DNA of 64,000 nucleotides from Dokdonella_A sp963775445 (lineage in GTDB: Bacteria > Pseudomonadota > Gammaproteobacteria > Xanthomonadales > Rhodanobacteraceae). Where the stretch lies: the NCBI GenBank assembly GCA_963775445.1, contig CAVZIT010000004.1, positions 1,550,001 to 1,614,000 on the forward strand, given 5' to 3'. Position 1 is the stretch's first letter. Every line of letters begins with the position of its first letter. A program made the translations under genes and the position numbers. The notes under the pieces are model-generated. The model did no database searches. It was not told the origin of the DNA and saw nothing but the letters and a program-made list of their open reading frames with translations. Positions 18,818-28,277 of this stretch are shown here, piece by piece.

Positions 18818-18984
18818 GGCGTTTCTCCTTGGCGAATTGAAAACCGGCGACCAGCGAACGTTAGTCGCAACAGCTTAACCTCAGCGAAATGGGTGACGAC
18901 ACACCGGTCAAACTGGACGCAGCAGCGTCTTGCATCGAGAATGCGGATTGACAAGGAAGCGGACGGGTAGGAGATGCCTTCGAG

Positions 18985-20571
18985 ATGAGCACGGGTGGAT
19001 TGCTGCGCTGGGCAGTTGCAGCCATTTTCGTTCTGGTACTCGGCGCCTGCTCGTCTGTGCGTCCGGATTTCGTCAAGTCGGCTTCGCGCGCGATGGCGCC
19101 GGCGACCGACACCGCCACTGCGCGCTATGTCAATGCCGAGACCTCAGCGCATCCGGGGGAGTCGGGGTTCCGCCTGCTGACACTGAACAGCAATGCGCTG
19201 CTCAGCCGGATTGCGCTGGCTGATCATGCGGCGCACTCGATCGACGTCCAGTACTACATTTTCCACAACGACGCGACCGGCCGGCTGATGGCGCAACGAT
19301 TGCTCACCGCTGCCGATCGCGGCGTGCGCGTGCGCATCCTGCTCGACGACATCAATGTTGCAGGCAAGGACCGCGAGCTTGCCGCGCTTGATGCCCACCG
19401 CAACATCGAGGTGCGGCTGTTCAATCCGTTCTATTCACGCGACCGTTCCTGGTTGTCCCAGGGCCTTCAGATTCTGCTGGACGGACGCAGATTGAATCGC
19501 CGCATGCACAACAAGTCGTTCATCGTGGACAACGATGTCGCAATTGTCGGTGGCCGCAATATCGGTGATGAATATTTCAGCGTTGGCGACGCGCCGCAGT
19601 TTCGCGATCTCGATGTCGTTGCGATCGGACCGGTCGTCCCCGCAATTTCGCGCAGTTTCGACGCCTATTGGAACTCCAACGCCGCGTATCCGGTGACTGC
19701 ATTCCGCACGACTCACGCCAGCACGCGGGATCTCGATCGCCTCAGGCGCGTTCTCCGGACCGACGCGCGGGCATTTGCGCAGACCGATTATGCGGGCAAT
19801 CTGTTCAATGTCCTGCCCGGCGGCGCCAGCGCTGCGCGCCGCGGTGAATGGTTCTGGGGCGGGGCTCATCTGTTGGCCGATCAGCCTGAGAAGATCGATG
19901 TCGGCAAGGACAATCCCTCTTTCCGCATTGGCCCTCAGCTGAAGATCATCCTCGAGGCGGCGCAGAAACAACTGCTTCTGATCTCGCCGTATTTCATACC
20001 GGGCGATCGCGGCACCCGGTTTCTCGCCGGCCTCGAACAACACGGTGTCAGCGTGAAAGTGCTGACCAATTCGCTCGCCTCCAATGACGAAGCGGTCGTG
20101 CATTCGGGCTACGCACATTATCGCCGCGCGCTGCTCGATGCCGGGGTAGATCTGTACGAACTGCGACCGAGCAAGGGTGGTATCACGCACCACACGACGA
20201 ACTTCGGCAAGTCCTCCGGGGTCAGCCTCCACGCGAAGGCCATGGTCGTCGATCATCACCTGACGTTCATCGGCTCGCTCAATATCGATCCGCGTTCGGC
20301 GCTGCTCAATACCGAAATGGGGGTGGTGGTCGAGAGTCCGGGCCTGGCGGGCGCGGTCGCCGATTTCTTCGACAAGGTTTCCGCACCGGACAACAGCTAT
20401 CACGTTGTTCTTTCGCCGGCGGACGGGAAAACCGGCGTTTCACGGCGCATGCTCTGGATCACAAAAAAAGACGGTCATCGCGTAACGTACAAGCACGATC
20501 CCGACGTGAGCCTCTGGAGACGTTTGCAATCTTCGCTTTACGGCTTGTTGCCGATCGAAGGGCTTCTCTAG
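18985..20571 (+). CDS. Phospholipase D-family lipoprotein, ClsC-like
   Basis: A 528-residue protein with a lipoprotein signal ending VLVLGACSS. Two HKD motifs are complete: HNKSFIVD (His175) followed by GGRNIGDEYF, and HAKAMVVD (His416) followed by GSLNIDPRS. Length and spacing fit the YmdC/ClsC group, which makes cardiolipin from phosphatidylglycerol and phosphatidylethanolamine. The E. coli enzyme needs the partner YmdB, and no such gene is adjacent here, so general phosphatidyltransferase or phospholipase D activity is the safer call. The TAGGAG site is 11 bases before the start. Confidence 0.85.
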   Translation: MSTGGLLRWAVAAIFVLVLGACSSVRPDFVKSASRAMAPATDTATARYVNAETSAHPGESGFRLLTLNSNALLSRIALADHAAHSIDVQYYIFHNDATGRLMAQRLLTAADRGVRVRILLDDINVAGKDRELAALDAHRNIEVRLFNPFYSRDRSWLSQGLQILLDGRRLNRRMHNKSFIVDNDVAIVGGRNIGDEYFSVGDAPQFRDLDVVAIGPVVPAISRSFDAYWNSNAAYPVTAFRTTHASTRDLDRLRRVLRTDARAFAQTDYAGNLFNVLPGGASAARRGEWFWGGAHLLADQPEKIDVGKDNPSFRIGPQLKIILEAAQKQLLLISPYFIPGDRGTRFLAGLEQHGVSVKVLTNSLASNDEAVVHSGYAHYRRALLDAGVDLYELRPSKGGITHHTTNFGKSSGVSLHAKAMVVDHHLTFIGSLNIDPRSALLNTEMGVVVESPGLAGAVADFFDKVSAPDNSYHVVLSPADGKTGVSRRMLWITKKDGHRVTYKHDPDVSLWRRLQSSLYGLLPIEGLL

Positions 20572-20746
20572 CAATCCGCATTCGCTGCGCCCGGAAAACG
20601 GAGAACGGACGCGCAGTCGCGTGCTGCGTGCCACTCGGCTACAATGCCTGCGCTGCCCGCGCGCCGTTCATCGCGCAATGAACCGGCAACGGCGCTCGTC
20701 GAACCGCCCTCGCGTTGGCTCGGCCCCAGCCACCCACTTCGGCCAT

Positions 20747-20760
20747 CCCGATATATCGGG
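20747..20760. promoter_or_regulatory. Perfect 14-bp palindrome upstream of RRM gene
   Basis: CCCGATATATCGGG reads the same on both strands and is centred 90 bases before the RRM start. It could be a dimeric repressor site or a small hairpin; no regulator can be named. Confidence 0.35.
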
Positions 20761-20804
20761 CGAGCTGCTTGTTGCAATGCTTCCGCTTCATCGCCGAGGG
20801 TCCG

Positions 20805-20816
20805 CGTCAATTGACG
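20805..20816. promoter_or_regulatory. Perfect 12-bp palindrome in RRM gene leader
   Basis: CGTCAATTGACG lies 28 bases before the RRM start codon, just upstream of its ribosome binding site. A bound protein here could block transcription or initiation (inference). Confidence 0.35.
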
Positions 20817-20843
20817 GGCCCGCTTTTCCAGGAGGTATCTTCC

Positions 20844-21104
20844 ATGCTGGTCCTCAATGTGCGCGGCCTGCCCCGCAGCATGACCGAGCACGCTCTTGAT
20901 GAGTTGTTTTCCCGGTACGGCCGGGTGCACAAGATGAAACTCGCTATGGATCCCTTCAAGGGCGAATGCCGCGGATTCGCCGAGTTGGCCATGGAGGGAC
21001 ATGAGGCGCGTGCGGCGATTGCCGGCCTCGATGGCTCGACCCAGGACGGCGCATCGTTGCGGGTCGGGCTGGCGAGCGATCGCCCGCATCGCGGCCGTCG
21101 CTGA
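20844..21104 (+). CDS. Single-RRM RNA-binding protein
   Basis: An 86-residue protein made of one RNA-recognition motif. RNP2 is LVLNVRGL at residues 2-9 and the RNP1 position is occupied by CRGFAELAM near residue 46; the basic tail DRPHRGRR follows. Such short RRM proteins (Rbp type) bind RNA and are often cold-induced. AGGAGG lies eight bases before ATG 20844, a very strong site. Two perfect palindromes precede the gene (20747-20760 and 20805-20816). Confidence 0.88.
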   Translation: MLVLNVRGLPRSMTEHALDELFSRYGRVHKMKLAMDPFKGECRGFAELAMEGHEARAAIAGLDGSTQDGASLRVGLASDRPHRGRR

Positions 21105-21335
21105 GGGTTGCTGCGACAGGCGCATGCGCTGATCGCCTTCAAATCTTTTACGAGCTGCTGCCAGTCGCGAGGTGGAAGGATATGCGCCGCGCGCATGACT
21201 TCCGTCCCATGCTGGGGCAGTGCGGACAGGCTAGTCTCTTGAACATCGCGCCGGTGCGACTGCCGGCCGCGTCTGTCGGGCAAGCGCGCCCGGACACGGC
21301 CTTGCCAGGGCCGCCATGTGCCAGGGAGGAAATCC

Positions 21336-22085
21336 ATGCGCATCCATTCACTTTTGTGTCTCGGCATCCTGTCGTTTGCCGCCCCGGGCGCGCATGCGCT
21401 CACTGCCAACGATCTGGTTGCAAAAAACATCCAGGCGCGCGGAGGTATCGACAAGATCCATGCGATCAAGACCCTCAAGTTTGAAGGCAAGCTGCTCATC
21501 GGTGGACAGTTCGAACTTGCTTTTGCGCAATTCAAGAAGGCGCCTGATCTGCTGCGCGACGAGGCCACGCTGCAGGGGCTTACCCAGGTCCAGGCGTGGA
21601 ACGGCAGCTACGCCTGGCAGATATCACCGTTCCAGGGTCGCAAGACACCCGAGCGCATGTCGGCCGACGACGCCAAGGGATTGGCGGACGATGCAGCGAT
21701 CGAGGGCCCGCTGGTCGACTGGCAGGCACAAGGGAACAAGCTCGATTACCTCGGAACCGAAGATATCGACGGAACCAATGCGCACAAGATCCAGGTGACA
21801 CTGAAGAACGGTGATGTCGAGACCGTGTATCTGGATCCGGATTATTTCCTCGAAATCCGCACCGTATCCACCCAGACCGTCCGCGGAACACAGGTCGAGT
21901 CGGTGAGCGATTTTGGGGATTACGAGCAGGTTGACGGAGTGTATTTCCCGTTCTCGGTTTCCTCGCAAACCAAGGGCTCGGGACCCTTCGGGAAACAGCA
22001 GATCACCATCGAGAAGGCAGAAGCAAATGTGCCGATGGACGATGCCATGTTCGCCTTCCCGGCAGCCGCCGGTACCGGCCACTGA
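21336..22085 (+). CDS. LolA-fold outer-membrane lipoprotein-sorting-like protein
   Basis: A 249-residue protein with a signal peptide ending GAHALT. The N-terminal segment NDLVAKNIQARGGIDKIHAIKTLKFEGKL is typical of proteins annotated 'outer membrane lipoprotein-sorting protein', which share the LolA/LolB half-barrel. It is not LolA itself (no lipoprotein-sorting genes beside it, poor match). It probably binds a hydrophobic ligand in the periplasm. GGGAGGA lies six bases before ATG 21336. It is followed after 17 bases by the BNR-repeat gene, so the two are likely one operon. Confidence 0.72.
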   Translation: MRIHSLLCLGILSFAAPGAHALTANDLVAKNIQARGGIDKIHAIKTLKFEGKLLIGGQFELAFAQFKKAPDLLRDEATLQGLTQVQAWNGSYAWQISPFQGRKTPERMSADDAKGLADDAAIEGPLVDWQAQGNKLDYLGTEDIDGTNAHKIQVTLKNGDVETVYLDPDYFLEIRTVSTQTVRGTQVESVSDFGDYEQVDGVYFPFSVSSQTKGSGPFGKQQITIEKAEANVPMDDAMFAFPAAAGTGH

Positions 22086-22102
22086 GCGCGAGGAGCGAAA
22101 CC

Positions 22103-25100
22103 ATGAAGCATTCCAATTGCAGGTATTTCGCAGCGTCGGTGCTGGTGGCCGCGCTGGCCGGCGCGCTGGGAGTGGCCAACGCCGCTCCGCCTGTCGCACC
22201 TCAGGGACCGGCGACGTTCGATGCCGGCGTGATATCGGGACTCGGAGCGCGCAACATCGGGTCGGCTGCCATGAGCGGGCGTATCGATGCCGTTACCGCG
22301 ATGCCCGAGAAGGACGGCAAGCTGACGATATATGTCGCTTCCGCCAGCGGTGGCTTGTGGAAATCGCCCGACGGCGGCACGACCTACAAGCCGGTCTTCG
22401 ACAAGCAACCGGTGCAGTCGATCGGCGCGGTCGAGATCGACCCGACCAACCACAAGACGGTGTGGGTCGGCACCGGCGAGCCGTGGACGCGCAACACCGT
22501 TTCGATCGGCGACGGCATCTACAAGTCGACCGACGGTGGCGACAGCTGGACCAACATGGGCCTCAAGGATTCCGAGCGCATTGCGCGGATCCTGGTCGAT
22601 CCCCGGGATGGCAACACGGTCTACGCGTGTGCACTGGGCAAGCTGTGGAGCGACTCGCCCGATCGCGGACTCTACAAGACCAGCGATGGCGGCAAGAACT
22701 GGAAGCTGATCCTGAAGGGGGCCAATCTGTCCACCGGTTGCGCTTCGATCTCGATGGACGCGAAGAATCCGAATGTGATCTTCGCCGGTCTCTGGGATTT
22801 CCGCCGCAAAGGCTGGACCTTCCGTTCCGGCGGTGAATCGGCAACGGCGAAGTCCGGCAGCGGCCTCTATCGGACGGCCGACGGGGGCGCCACCTGGACC
22901 GAGGTCACAGCGTCTGCGAACAAGGGCTTCCCCACCAAACCGTTTGGCCGCATTGCCGTTGCGGTCGCACCGTCCAATCCGTCGATTGTCTACGCGCTGG
23001 TCGAATCAACCGATTCGGCGCTGTATCGCTCCGACGACGGCGGCAACACCTGGGACAAGCGTGATCAAAGCCAGCTCATGGTTTGGAGGCCGTTCTACTT
23101 CGCCAATCTGATTGTCGATCCGACCAATCCGGATCGCTTGTTCAAGCCTGATCTGAGCCTTATCCAGAGCGTCGACGGCGGCAAGAGCTTCGCCAATGTC
23201 GGTGGCTCGTCCCACGGCGATTCGCATACCGTATGGATCGATCCGCGCGACCCGAAGAACATCATCGCCGGCGATGATGGCGGCGTCTGGTATTCCAAGG
23301 ACGGCGGCAACAAGTGGTGGAAGGCGAACAACCTGCCGGTGTCTCAGTTCTATCATGTCAGCGTCGACAACGCCGATCCGTTCCACGTGTACGGCGGCCT
23401 TCAGGACAACGCCTGCTGGATGGGCGACTCGGCCTACCCGGGCGGCATCACCAACGCGCAATGGGAAAACTTCTGCGGCGGCGATGGTTTCTTCATGTTC
23501 ACGGATCCCTCGGATCCGGATTACATCTATATGGAGACGCAGGGCGGCAGCGTGCAACGGACGAATCGCTACACGCATGCTTCGCGCGACATCCAGCCCA
23601 AGCCCGGCTACAACGAAAAGCTTCGCTGGAACTGGAACACACCGATGGTGCCGAGCCCGAACGAGAAGGGCACGGTGTACATGGGTGCGCAATTCCTGTT
23701 TCGCACGCGCGATCACGGCCAGAGCTGGGATCGCATTTCTCCGGACCTGACCACCAACGATCCGGAAAAGCAGAAGCAGGAAAAGTCCGGCGGTATCACC
23801 ATCGACAATTCCGCGGCCGAAACCTACACCACGATTTATTCGATCAGTGAGTCCCCCAAACAGGCTGGCCTGATCTGGGTCGGTACCGACGATGGCAACG
23901 TGCAGATCACGCGCGACGACGGCAAGAGCTGGACCAACGTCGTCAAGAATGTCAACGGCCTGCCGAAGAACGTGTGGGTATCTTGGGTGCAGGCGGGCAA
24001 CTTCGATGCCGGCACCGCGTATGCGGCGTTCGATCGCCACACCTGGGGCGATATGGGGCCCTACATCTACAAGACCACGGACTATGGAAAATCGTGGACG
24101 CCGATCGTCACGCCAAAACAAAACAAAGGGTTGCGCGGATGGGTTCATGTGATCAAGGAAGACACGGTCAAACCTTCGCTGCTGTTCGCGGGGACCGAAT
24201 TCGGCCTATGGATATCAATCGACGGCGGCAGCAACTGGGCGCAGTTCAAGGGCGGCGATTTTCCCGCGGTCGCGGTGCGCGATCTCGCGATCCAGGAGCG
24301 CGACGACGATCTGGTGCTCGCGACGCACGGGCGCGGAATCTGGATCATCGATGACATCACGCCGTTGCGCGCGTTGACGCAGTCGATGTTGAACAGCGAA
24401 GCCACCTTCCTGCCATCGCGTCCGGTGCAGCAGCGTATCGACGCGTTCGGCGGCTGGTCCGACGGAGACGCGACGTTTACGGGGGCCAATCCGCCGGAAG
24501 CGGCGGTCATCAGCTATTACCAGCGCAGCCGTCATTTGTTCGGCAAGATAAAGATCGAGATTCTCGACGCGAGCGGACAGGTAATGGATACGATCCCGGC
24601 GAGCGTGCGCCGCGGTATCAATCGAGTCGACTGGTCGATGCGCACCAAGCCGCCGCGCGTACCGCCGGCCGCCCAGGTCGCCTTCAATTCAATTCAGGGT
24701 CCGCGCGTTGTGCCGGGCACCTACACGGTGCGCATGATCAAGGGCAGCGACACGTTCGAGACCAAGCTGAACGTCGGTCTCGATCGCCGCGTCAAGTTCA
24801 CGGTTGCCGATCGTCAGGCGCAGTTCGATGCGGTGACTCGCGTCAAGCATCTATTCGCCGACATGACCGATCTGGTCGCGAAGATCAATGCCGTGCGCGC
24901 CCAAGCCGCTGCCGATGCAGCGAAGGTCCCGCCGAACGAAGCCACGCACAAGCAACTGGTCGACCTCGGCGACAAGGCCAACGCAATCCGCAAGAAGATC
25001 GTCGCCACGACCGAAGGCGGCGCGATCACCGGCGAGGAGCGCCTGCGCGAGCATACCGACCAGTTGTATGGCGCGATCATGTCCTACGAGGGTCGACCGG

Positions 25101-25321
25101 CGGATTACCAGATGACCGCCATCGATACGCTCACGCGCGAACTCGGCGACGTCAAGAAGGCATTCTCGGACTTCCAGGCAGGGGATCTGGCGAAGACCAA
25201 TGCGGCGCTCAAGGCAAAGGGACTCAAGGAGATTGCAGTACCTGAAGCCGCTCCCGGTGCTCCAGCGGGTGGCGCTCAGGGCGGCCAGGAGCGCGTGCGC
25301 GCATCTTTGGAGCGCGACTGA
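22103..25321 (+). CDS. Large secreted BNR/sortilin-like propeller protein
   Basis: A 1072-residue protein with a signal peptide ending VANAAPP. Many BNR/Asp-box repeats are visible (SPDGGTTYKPV, STDGGDSWTNM, TSDGGKNWKL, TADGGATWTEV, SDDGGNTWDK, TRDHGQSWDR, TRDDGKSWTNV, TDYGKSWTPI). Together they predict one or two beta-propellers of the VPS10/sortilin or glycosidase-like type. The C-terminal 300 residues are Ala/Lys-rich with a probable helical region (residues about 900-1040). The role is unknown; no catalytic sialidase residues can be assigned. It is exported together with the LolA-fold partner directly upstream. A hairpin follows the stop. Confidence 0.82.
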   Translation: MKHSNCRYFAASVLVAALAGALGVANAAPPVAPQGPATFDAGVISGLGARNIGSAAMSGRIDAVTAMPEKDGKLTIYVASASGGLWKSPDGGTTYKPVFDKQPVQSIGAVEIDPTNHKTVWVGTGEPWTRNTVSIGDGIYKSTDGGDSWTNMGLKDSERIARILVDPRDGNTVYACALGKLWSDSPDRGLYKTSDGGKNWKLILKGANLSTGCASISMDAKNPNVIFAGLWDFRRKGWTFRSGGESATAKSGSGLYRTADGGATWTEVTASANKGFPTKPFGRIAVAVAPSNPSIVYALVESTDSALYRSDDGGNTWDKRDQSQLMVWRPFYFANLIVDPTNPDRLFKPDLSLIQSVDGGKSFANVGGSSHGDSHTVWIDPRDPKNIIAGDDGGVWYSKDGGNKWWKANNLPVSQFYHVSVDNADPFHVYGGLQDNACWMGDSAYPGGITNAQWENFCGGDGFFMFTDPSDPDYIYMETQGGSVQRTNRYTHASRDIQPKPGYNEKLRWNWNTPMVPSPNEKGTVYMGAQFLFRTRDHGQSWDRISPDLTTNDPEKQKQEKSGGITIDNSAAETYTTIYSISESPKQAGLIWVGTDDGNVQITRDDGKSWTNVVKNVNGLPKNVWVSWVQAGNFDAGTAYAAFDRHTWGDMGPYIYKTTDYGKSWTPIVTPKQNKGLRGWVHVIKEDTVKPSLLFAGTEFGLWISIDGGSNWAQFKGGDFPAVAVRDLAIQERDDDLVLATHGRGIWIIDDITPLRALTQSMLNSEATFLPSRPVQQRIDAFGGWSDGDATFTGANPPEAAVISYYQRSRHLFGKIKIEILDASGQVMDTIPASVRRGINRVDWSMRTKPPRVPPAAQVAFNSIQGPRVVPGTYTVRMIKGSDTFETKLNVGLDRRVKFTVADRQAQFDAVTRVKHLFADMTDLVAKINAVRAQAAADAAKVPPNEATHKQLVDLGDKANAIRKKIVATTEGGAITGEERLREHTDQLYGAIMSYEGRPADYQMTAIDTLTRELGDVKKAFSDFQAGDLAKTNAALKAKGLKEIAVPEAAPGAPAGGAQGGQERVRASLERD

Positions 25322-25354
25322 GAAAGATGAGCTGCGTCACTCGGGCGCAGTTCA

Positions 25355-25388
25355 CGAAAGCGGGGCGAAATTCTTCGCCCCGCTTTCG
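25355..25388. terminator. Strong hairpin between convergent transcripts
   Basis: A perfect 15-bp stem CGAAAGCGGGGCGAA / TTCGCCCCGCTTTCG with an ATTC loop, 33 bases after the BNR gene and 54 bases from the end of emrB. There is no T run on either side, so termination may need Rho or the hairpin may protect 3' ends. Confidence 0.6.
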
Positions 25389-25441
25389 CAACACCTGAAA
25401 AACCATGGACTGAAATAACGTCGCGGGAGCGGTCGCGGCGA

Positions 25442-26992
25442 TCAGTGCACAGCCTCGGCGCCGGCGTTGCCGAAAGGCGGTCGCGCGAGCCACACCAGTG
25501 GAATCATCGCGAGAAACAGGAAGGCGCACAACCAGAACACGTCGTTGACCGCAAGCGTCAGCGCTTCGCGATTGATGATCCTGTTGACCACGGCCCAGCT
25601 GCGCGTCGCGGTCAGCCCCATCGTGTGCAGCGTATCGAGATAGCGGGTTGCAGCGGCGCTCGCGTTGTCGATGTGTTCGACCAGCCGCGCGTGATGGTAA
25701 TCGCCGCGGTTCTGCCAGATGGTCACGGTCACTGCGGTCGAAAAACTCGCGGCGATGGTGCGGAAAAAATTGGCGAGCCCCGAAGCTGCCGCGATTTCAT
25801 TCGGTTTGAGACCGGACAGGATGATCTGGTTGAGCGGGACGAAGAAGCAGGCGATGCCGATGCCCATGACGAAGCGGGGCAGCGCGAGTTTCCCGAACGA
25901 TGCGTCGCTCGAGAAACCGGCGAACCAGAACGACGTGAACGCGAACATGACGAATGCGAAGGTCGTCACGCTGCGCAATTCGAGCCGCTGGATGTTGCGG
26001 CCGATGAAAGGCGACAGGATGAACGCGAGGATGCCGACAGGCGCAGTTGCCAGACCGGCCCAGGTTGCCGTGTAACCGAGCGTGGTCTGCAACCACAGCG
26101 GAAACACCACGTTGATGCCGAAGAACCCGACCATCCCGAGCGACAGCGCCAGCACCCCGACAGTGAAGTTGCGCTTCCGGAACAGGTTGAGATTGACGAT
26201 CGGATGACGTTCCGTGAGTTCCCAGGCTACGAAGAAGACCAGCGATACCGCGGCGATCGATGCGAGCGTCACGACCAGCGACGAGGCGAACCAGTCCTTG
26301 TCGTTGCCGTTGTCGAGCATGAACTGAAGGCAGCCAATGCCGAGGATCAGCAATATCAGGCCGATGACGTCGATCGGTACCTTGATCGTTTCCGATTCGC
26401 GATTGCGCAACAGTGTCCAGGTCACGACGGCCGCCAACGCGCCGACCGGCACGTTGATGTAGAAGATCCACGGCCATGAATAATTGTCGGTAAGCCAACC
26501 GCCAAGAATTGGTCCGAAAATCGGCGCCACGACGACGGTCATGGCCCACAGCGCGAGTGCCAGGCCCTTCTTCTCGTCGGGATAGTTGGCCAGCAGCAGG
26601 CTCAGCGAAAGCGCCACCATCGGACCGGAACCGGCACCCTGGAGCAGGCGTGAGACCACCAGCATCGGCATGCTCTGCGCCGCACCGCACAGCATCGACA
26701 TAGCGACGAACAACAAGACCGACGCGCAAAAACTGCGCACTTCGCCGAAGCGGCGTGCGATCGAGCCGGTCAGCGGCTGCATGATCGCGCTCGCAAGCGA
26801 ATACGAACTGATTGCCCAGGTACCTTCCTGCGGACTCACGCCAAGGCTGCCGGCGATGTGCGGCACCGACACGTTGACGATGGTCAGGTCGAGCACTTCC
26901 ATGAACGTGGAAAACGCAACCGCGACCGTCAGGAGCGCGAGCGGCGCGCCGTGCAGGGGCGCCGCGCGATGCTTTTCGGTGCGCCAGTTCAT
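25442..26992 (-). CDS. emrB: MFS multidrug transporter, EmrB/QacA (DHA2) family
   Basis: A 516-residue inner-membrane protein with about 14 hydrophobic helices. The DHA2 motifs are visible: FMEVLDLTIVNVSVPHIAG (helix 1, with the conserved Asp), the motif A region SIARRFGEVRSF and the motif C-like stretch around IFGPILGGWLTDNYSWPWIF. It exports hydrophobic drugs or toxic compounds in exchange for protons through the EmrA/outer-membrane partner. It is the last gene of the efflux operon marR-OMF-emrA-emrB, 61 bases after emrA. Confidence 0.93.
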   Translation of the reverse strand: MNWRTEKHRAAPLHGAPLALLTVAVAFSTFMEVLDLTIVNVSVPHIAGSLGVSPQEGTWAISSYSLASAIMQPLTGSIARRFGEVRSFCASVLLFVAMSMLCGAAQSMPMLVVSRLLQGAGSGPMVALSLSLLLANYPDEKKGLALALWAMTVVVAPIFGPILGGWLTDNYSWPWIFYINVPVGALAAVVTWTLLRNRESETIKVPIDVIGLILLILGIGCLQFMLDNGNDKDWFASSLVVTLASIAAVSLVFFVAWELTERHPIVNLNLFRKRNFTVGVLALSLGMVGFFGINVVFPLWLQTTLGYTATWAGLATAPVGILAFILSPFIGRNIQRLELRSVTTFAFVMFAFTSFWFAGFSSDASFGKLALPRFVMGIGIACFFVPLNQIILSGLKPNEIAAASGLANFFRTIAASFSTAVTVTIWQNRGDYHHARLVEHIDNASAAATRYLDTLHTMGLTATRSWAVVNRIINREALTLAVNDVFWLCAFLFLAMIPLVWLARPPFGNAGAEAVH

Positions 26993-27053
26993 GCGCTGGA
27001 CGGGCCCGGGGATACATGCATCGCGAAGTCACAATGCAGCGTCGTGTCGCGGA

Positions 27054-28277
27054 TCAATCGAGGCTGCCCATGTTGGCCGCGATGACTGCATCGGCCGCGG
27101 ATTCGGCCTTTGCCATATCGTGTGCATAGACGTCTGTATGGCTGCCTGCCGGCGCAGACGATGTCACGTCGGCCAGGACATCGCCGGAGCGATCGGACGT
27201 ATCGACATTGACGTCGGCGGAAAGACCGACGCGCAGTGGGTGTTTCGCGAGCTCGTTCGGATCCAGCGCAATGCGCACCGGCACGCGCTGCACGACCTTG
27301 ATCCAGTTTCCCGAAGCGTTCTGTGCCGGCAGCAGGGAAAAGGCCGATCCGGTCCCCGCGGCGAGACCCTCCACGCGGCCGTGAAAGTGCACGTCGTCGT
27401 ACATATCCGCGTCGACCTCGACCGGTTGACCGAGTCGGATATGCGCGAGCTGGCCTTCCTTGAAGTTTGCCTCGACCCACAGATGGTTGAGCGGGACGAC
27501 CATCAGCAGGGCCTGGCCCGGCTGGACACGGCTGCCGACCTGGACGCTGCGCTGCGCCACGTAACCGCCGATGGGCGAAACGATCGCGTCGCGCTCCTTG
27601 TTCACCCACGCCGCCCGGAAGGCTGCCTTGGCCTGCAACACCATCGGGTTGTCGGCGATCGATGTGCCGTCGATCAGGGAATGCTCTGCCGCCGCCTGGC
27701 GCATGGCGAGGTTGAGCGCTTCGCGCGCAGTCGCCACGGTATCTTGCGCATGCGCGACTTGTTCGCGGGCGATTGCGTGTTCGGCCAGCAATGGCTCGCG
27801 TCGTTTCAAGTCCTTGAGGGCCTTGGACAATTCAAGTCGACGGCTCGCGACTGCCGCGTCATCCTGTGAGGCCCTCTCGGTCTGTTGGCGTGTCTGGCGT
27901 ACCGCTTGTGCGAGCGCACTCGATGCCTTGGCCAGGGCGACCTCCGCATCGGTCGGGTCGAGCCTGACCAACACCTGGCCGGGCGTGACGCGCTGGGTGT
28001 CGTCAGCGAGCACCGCGATCACGGTCCCGGACACGCGCGAGGAAATCACGACCTGATCGCCGCCGACGTAGGCATCGTCGGTGGTTTCGCGCTGCGAAAA
28101 AACGAAATGGTTCAGCAGCAACCAGACGACTGCGACAAGGACGAACAAGATGGCGAGACCGATCAGGATCAGGCGACGCTTGCGCTTGCGATTGCGCTCT
28201 TCCCGCGGGTCGGCCTTGTCGCTTTCGGCGTTTTCGCCTGAGTCCTTCTTGCTTTCGGATGTTTGGTTTTCACTCAT
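27054..28277 (-). CDS. emrA: EmrA/HlyD-family membrane fusion protein
   Basis: A 407-residue periplasmic adaptor. A charged cytoplasmic N-tail of about 33 residues precedes one membrane helix (LILIGLAILFVLVAVVWLLL). Then come the split lipoyl domain (DAYVGGDQVVISSRVSGTV and the later DAIVSPIGGYVAQRSVQVGS) flanking an alpha-helical hairpin, and a beta-barrel (LWVEANFKEGQLAHIRLGQPV). It bridges EmrB and the outer-membrane factor. Its start overlaps the end of the preceding gene by four bases (ATGA), indicating coupled translation. Confidence 0.93.
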   Translation of the reverse strand: MSENQTSESKKDSGENAESDKADPREERNRKRKRRLILIGLAILFVLVAVVWLLLNHFVFSQRETTDDAYVGGDQVVISSRVSGTVIAVLADDTQRVTPGQVLVRLDPTDAEVALAKASSALAQAVRQTRQQTERASQDDAAVASRRLELSKALKDLKRREPLLAEHAIAREQVAHAQDTVATAREALNLAMRQAAAEHSLIDGTSIADNPMVLQAKAAFRAAWVNKERDAIVSPIGGYVAQRSVQVGSRVQPGQALLMVVPLNHLWVEANFKEGQLAHIRLGQPVEVDADMYDDVHFHGRVEGLAAGTGSAFSLLPAQNASGNWIKVVQRVPVRIALDPNELAKHPLRVGLSADVNVDTSDRSGDVLADVTSSAPAGSHTDVYAHDMAKAESAADAVIAANMGSLD

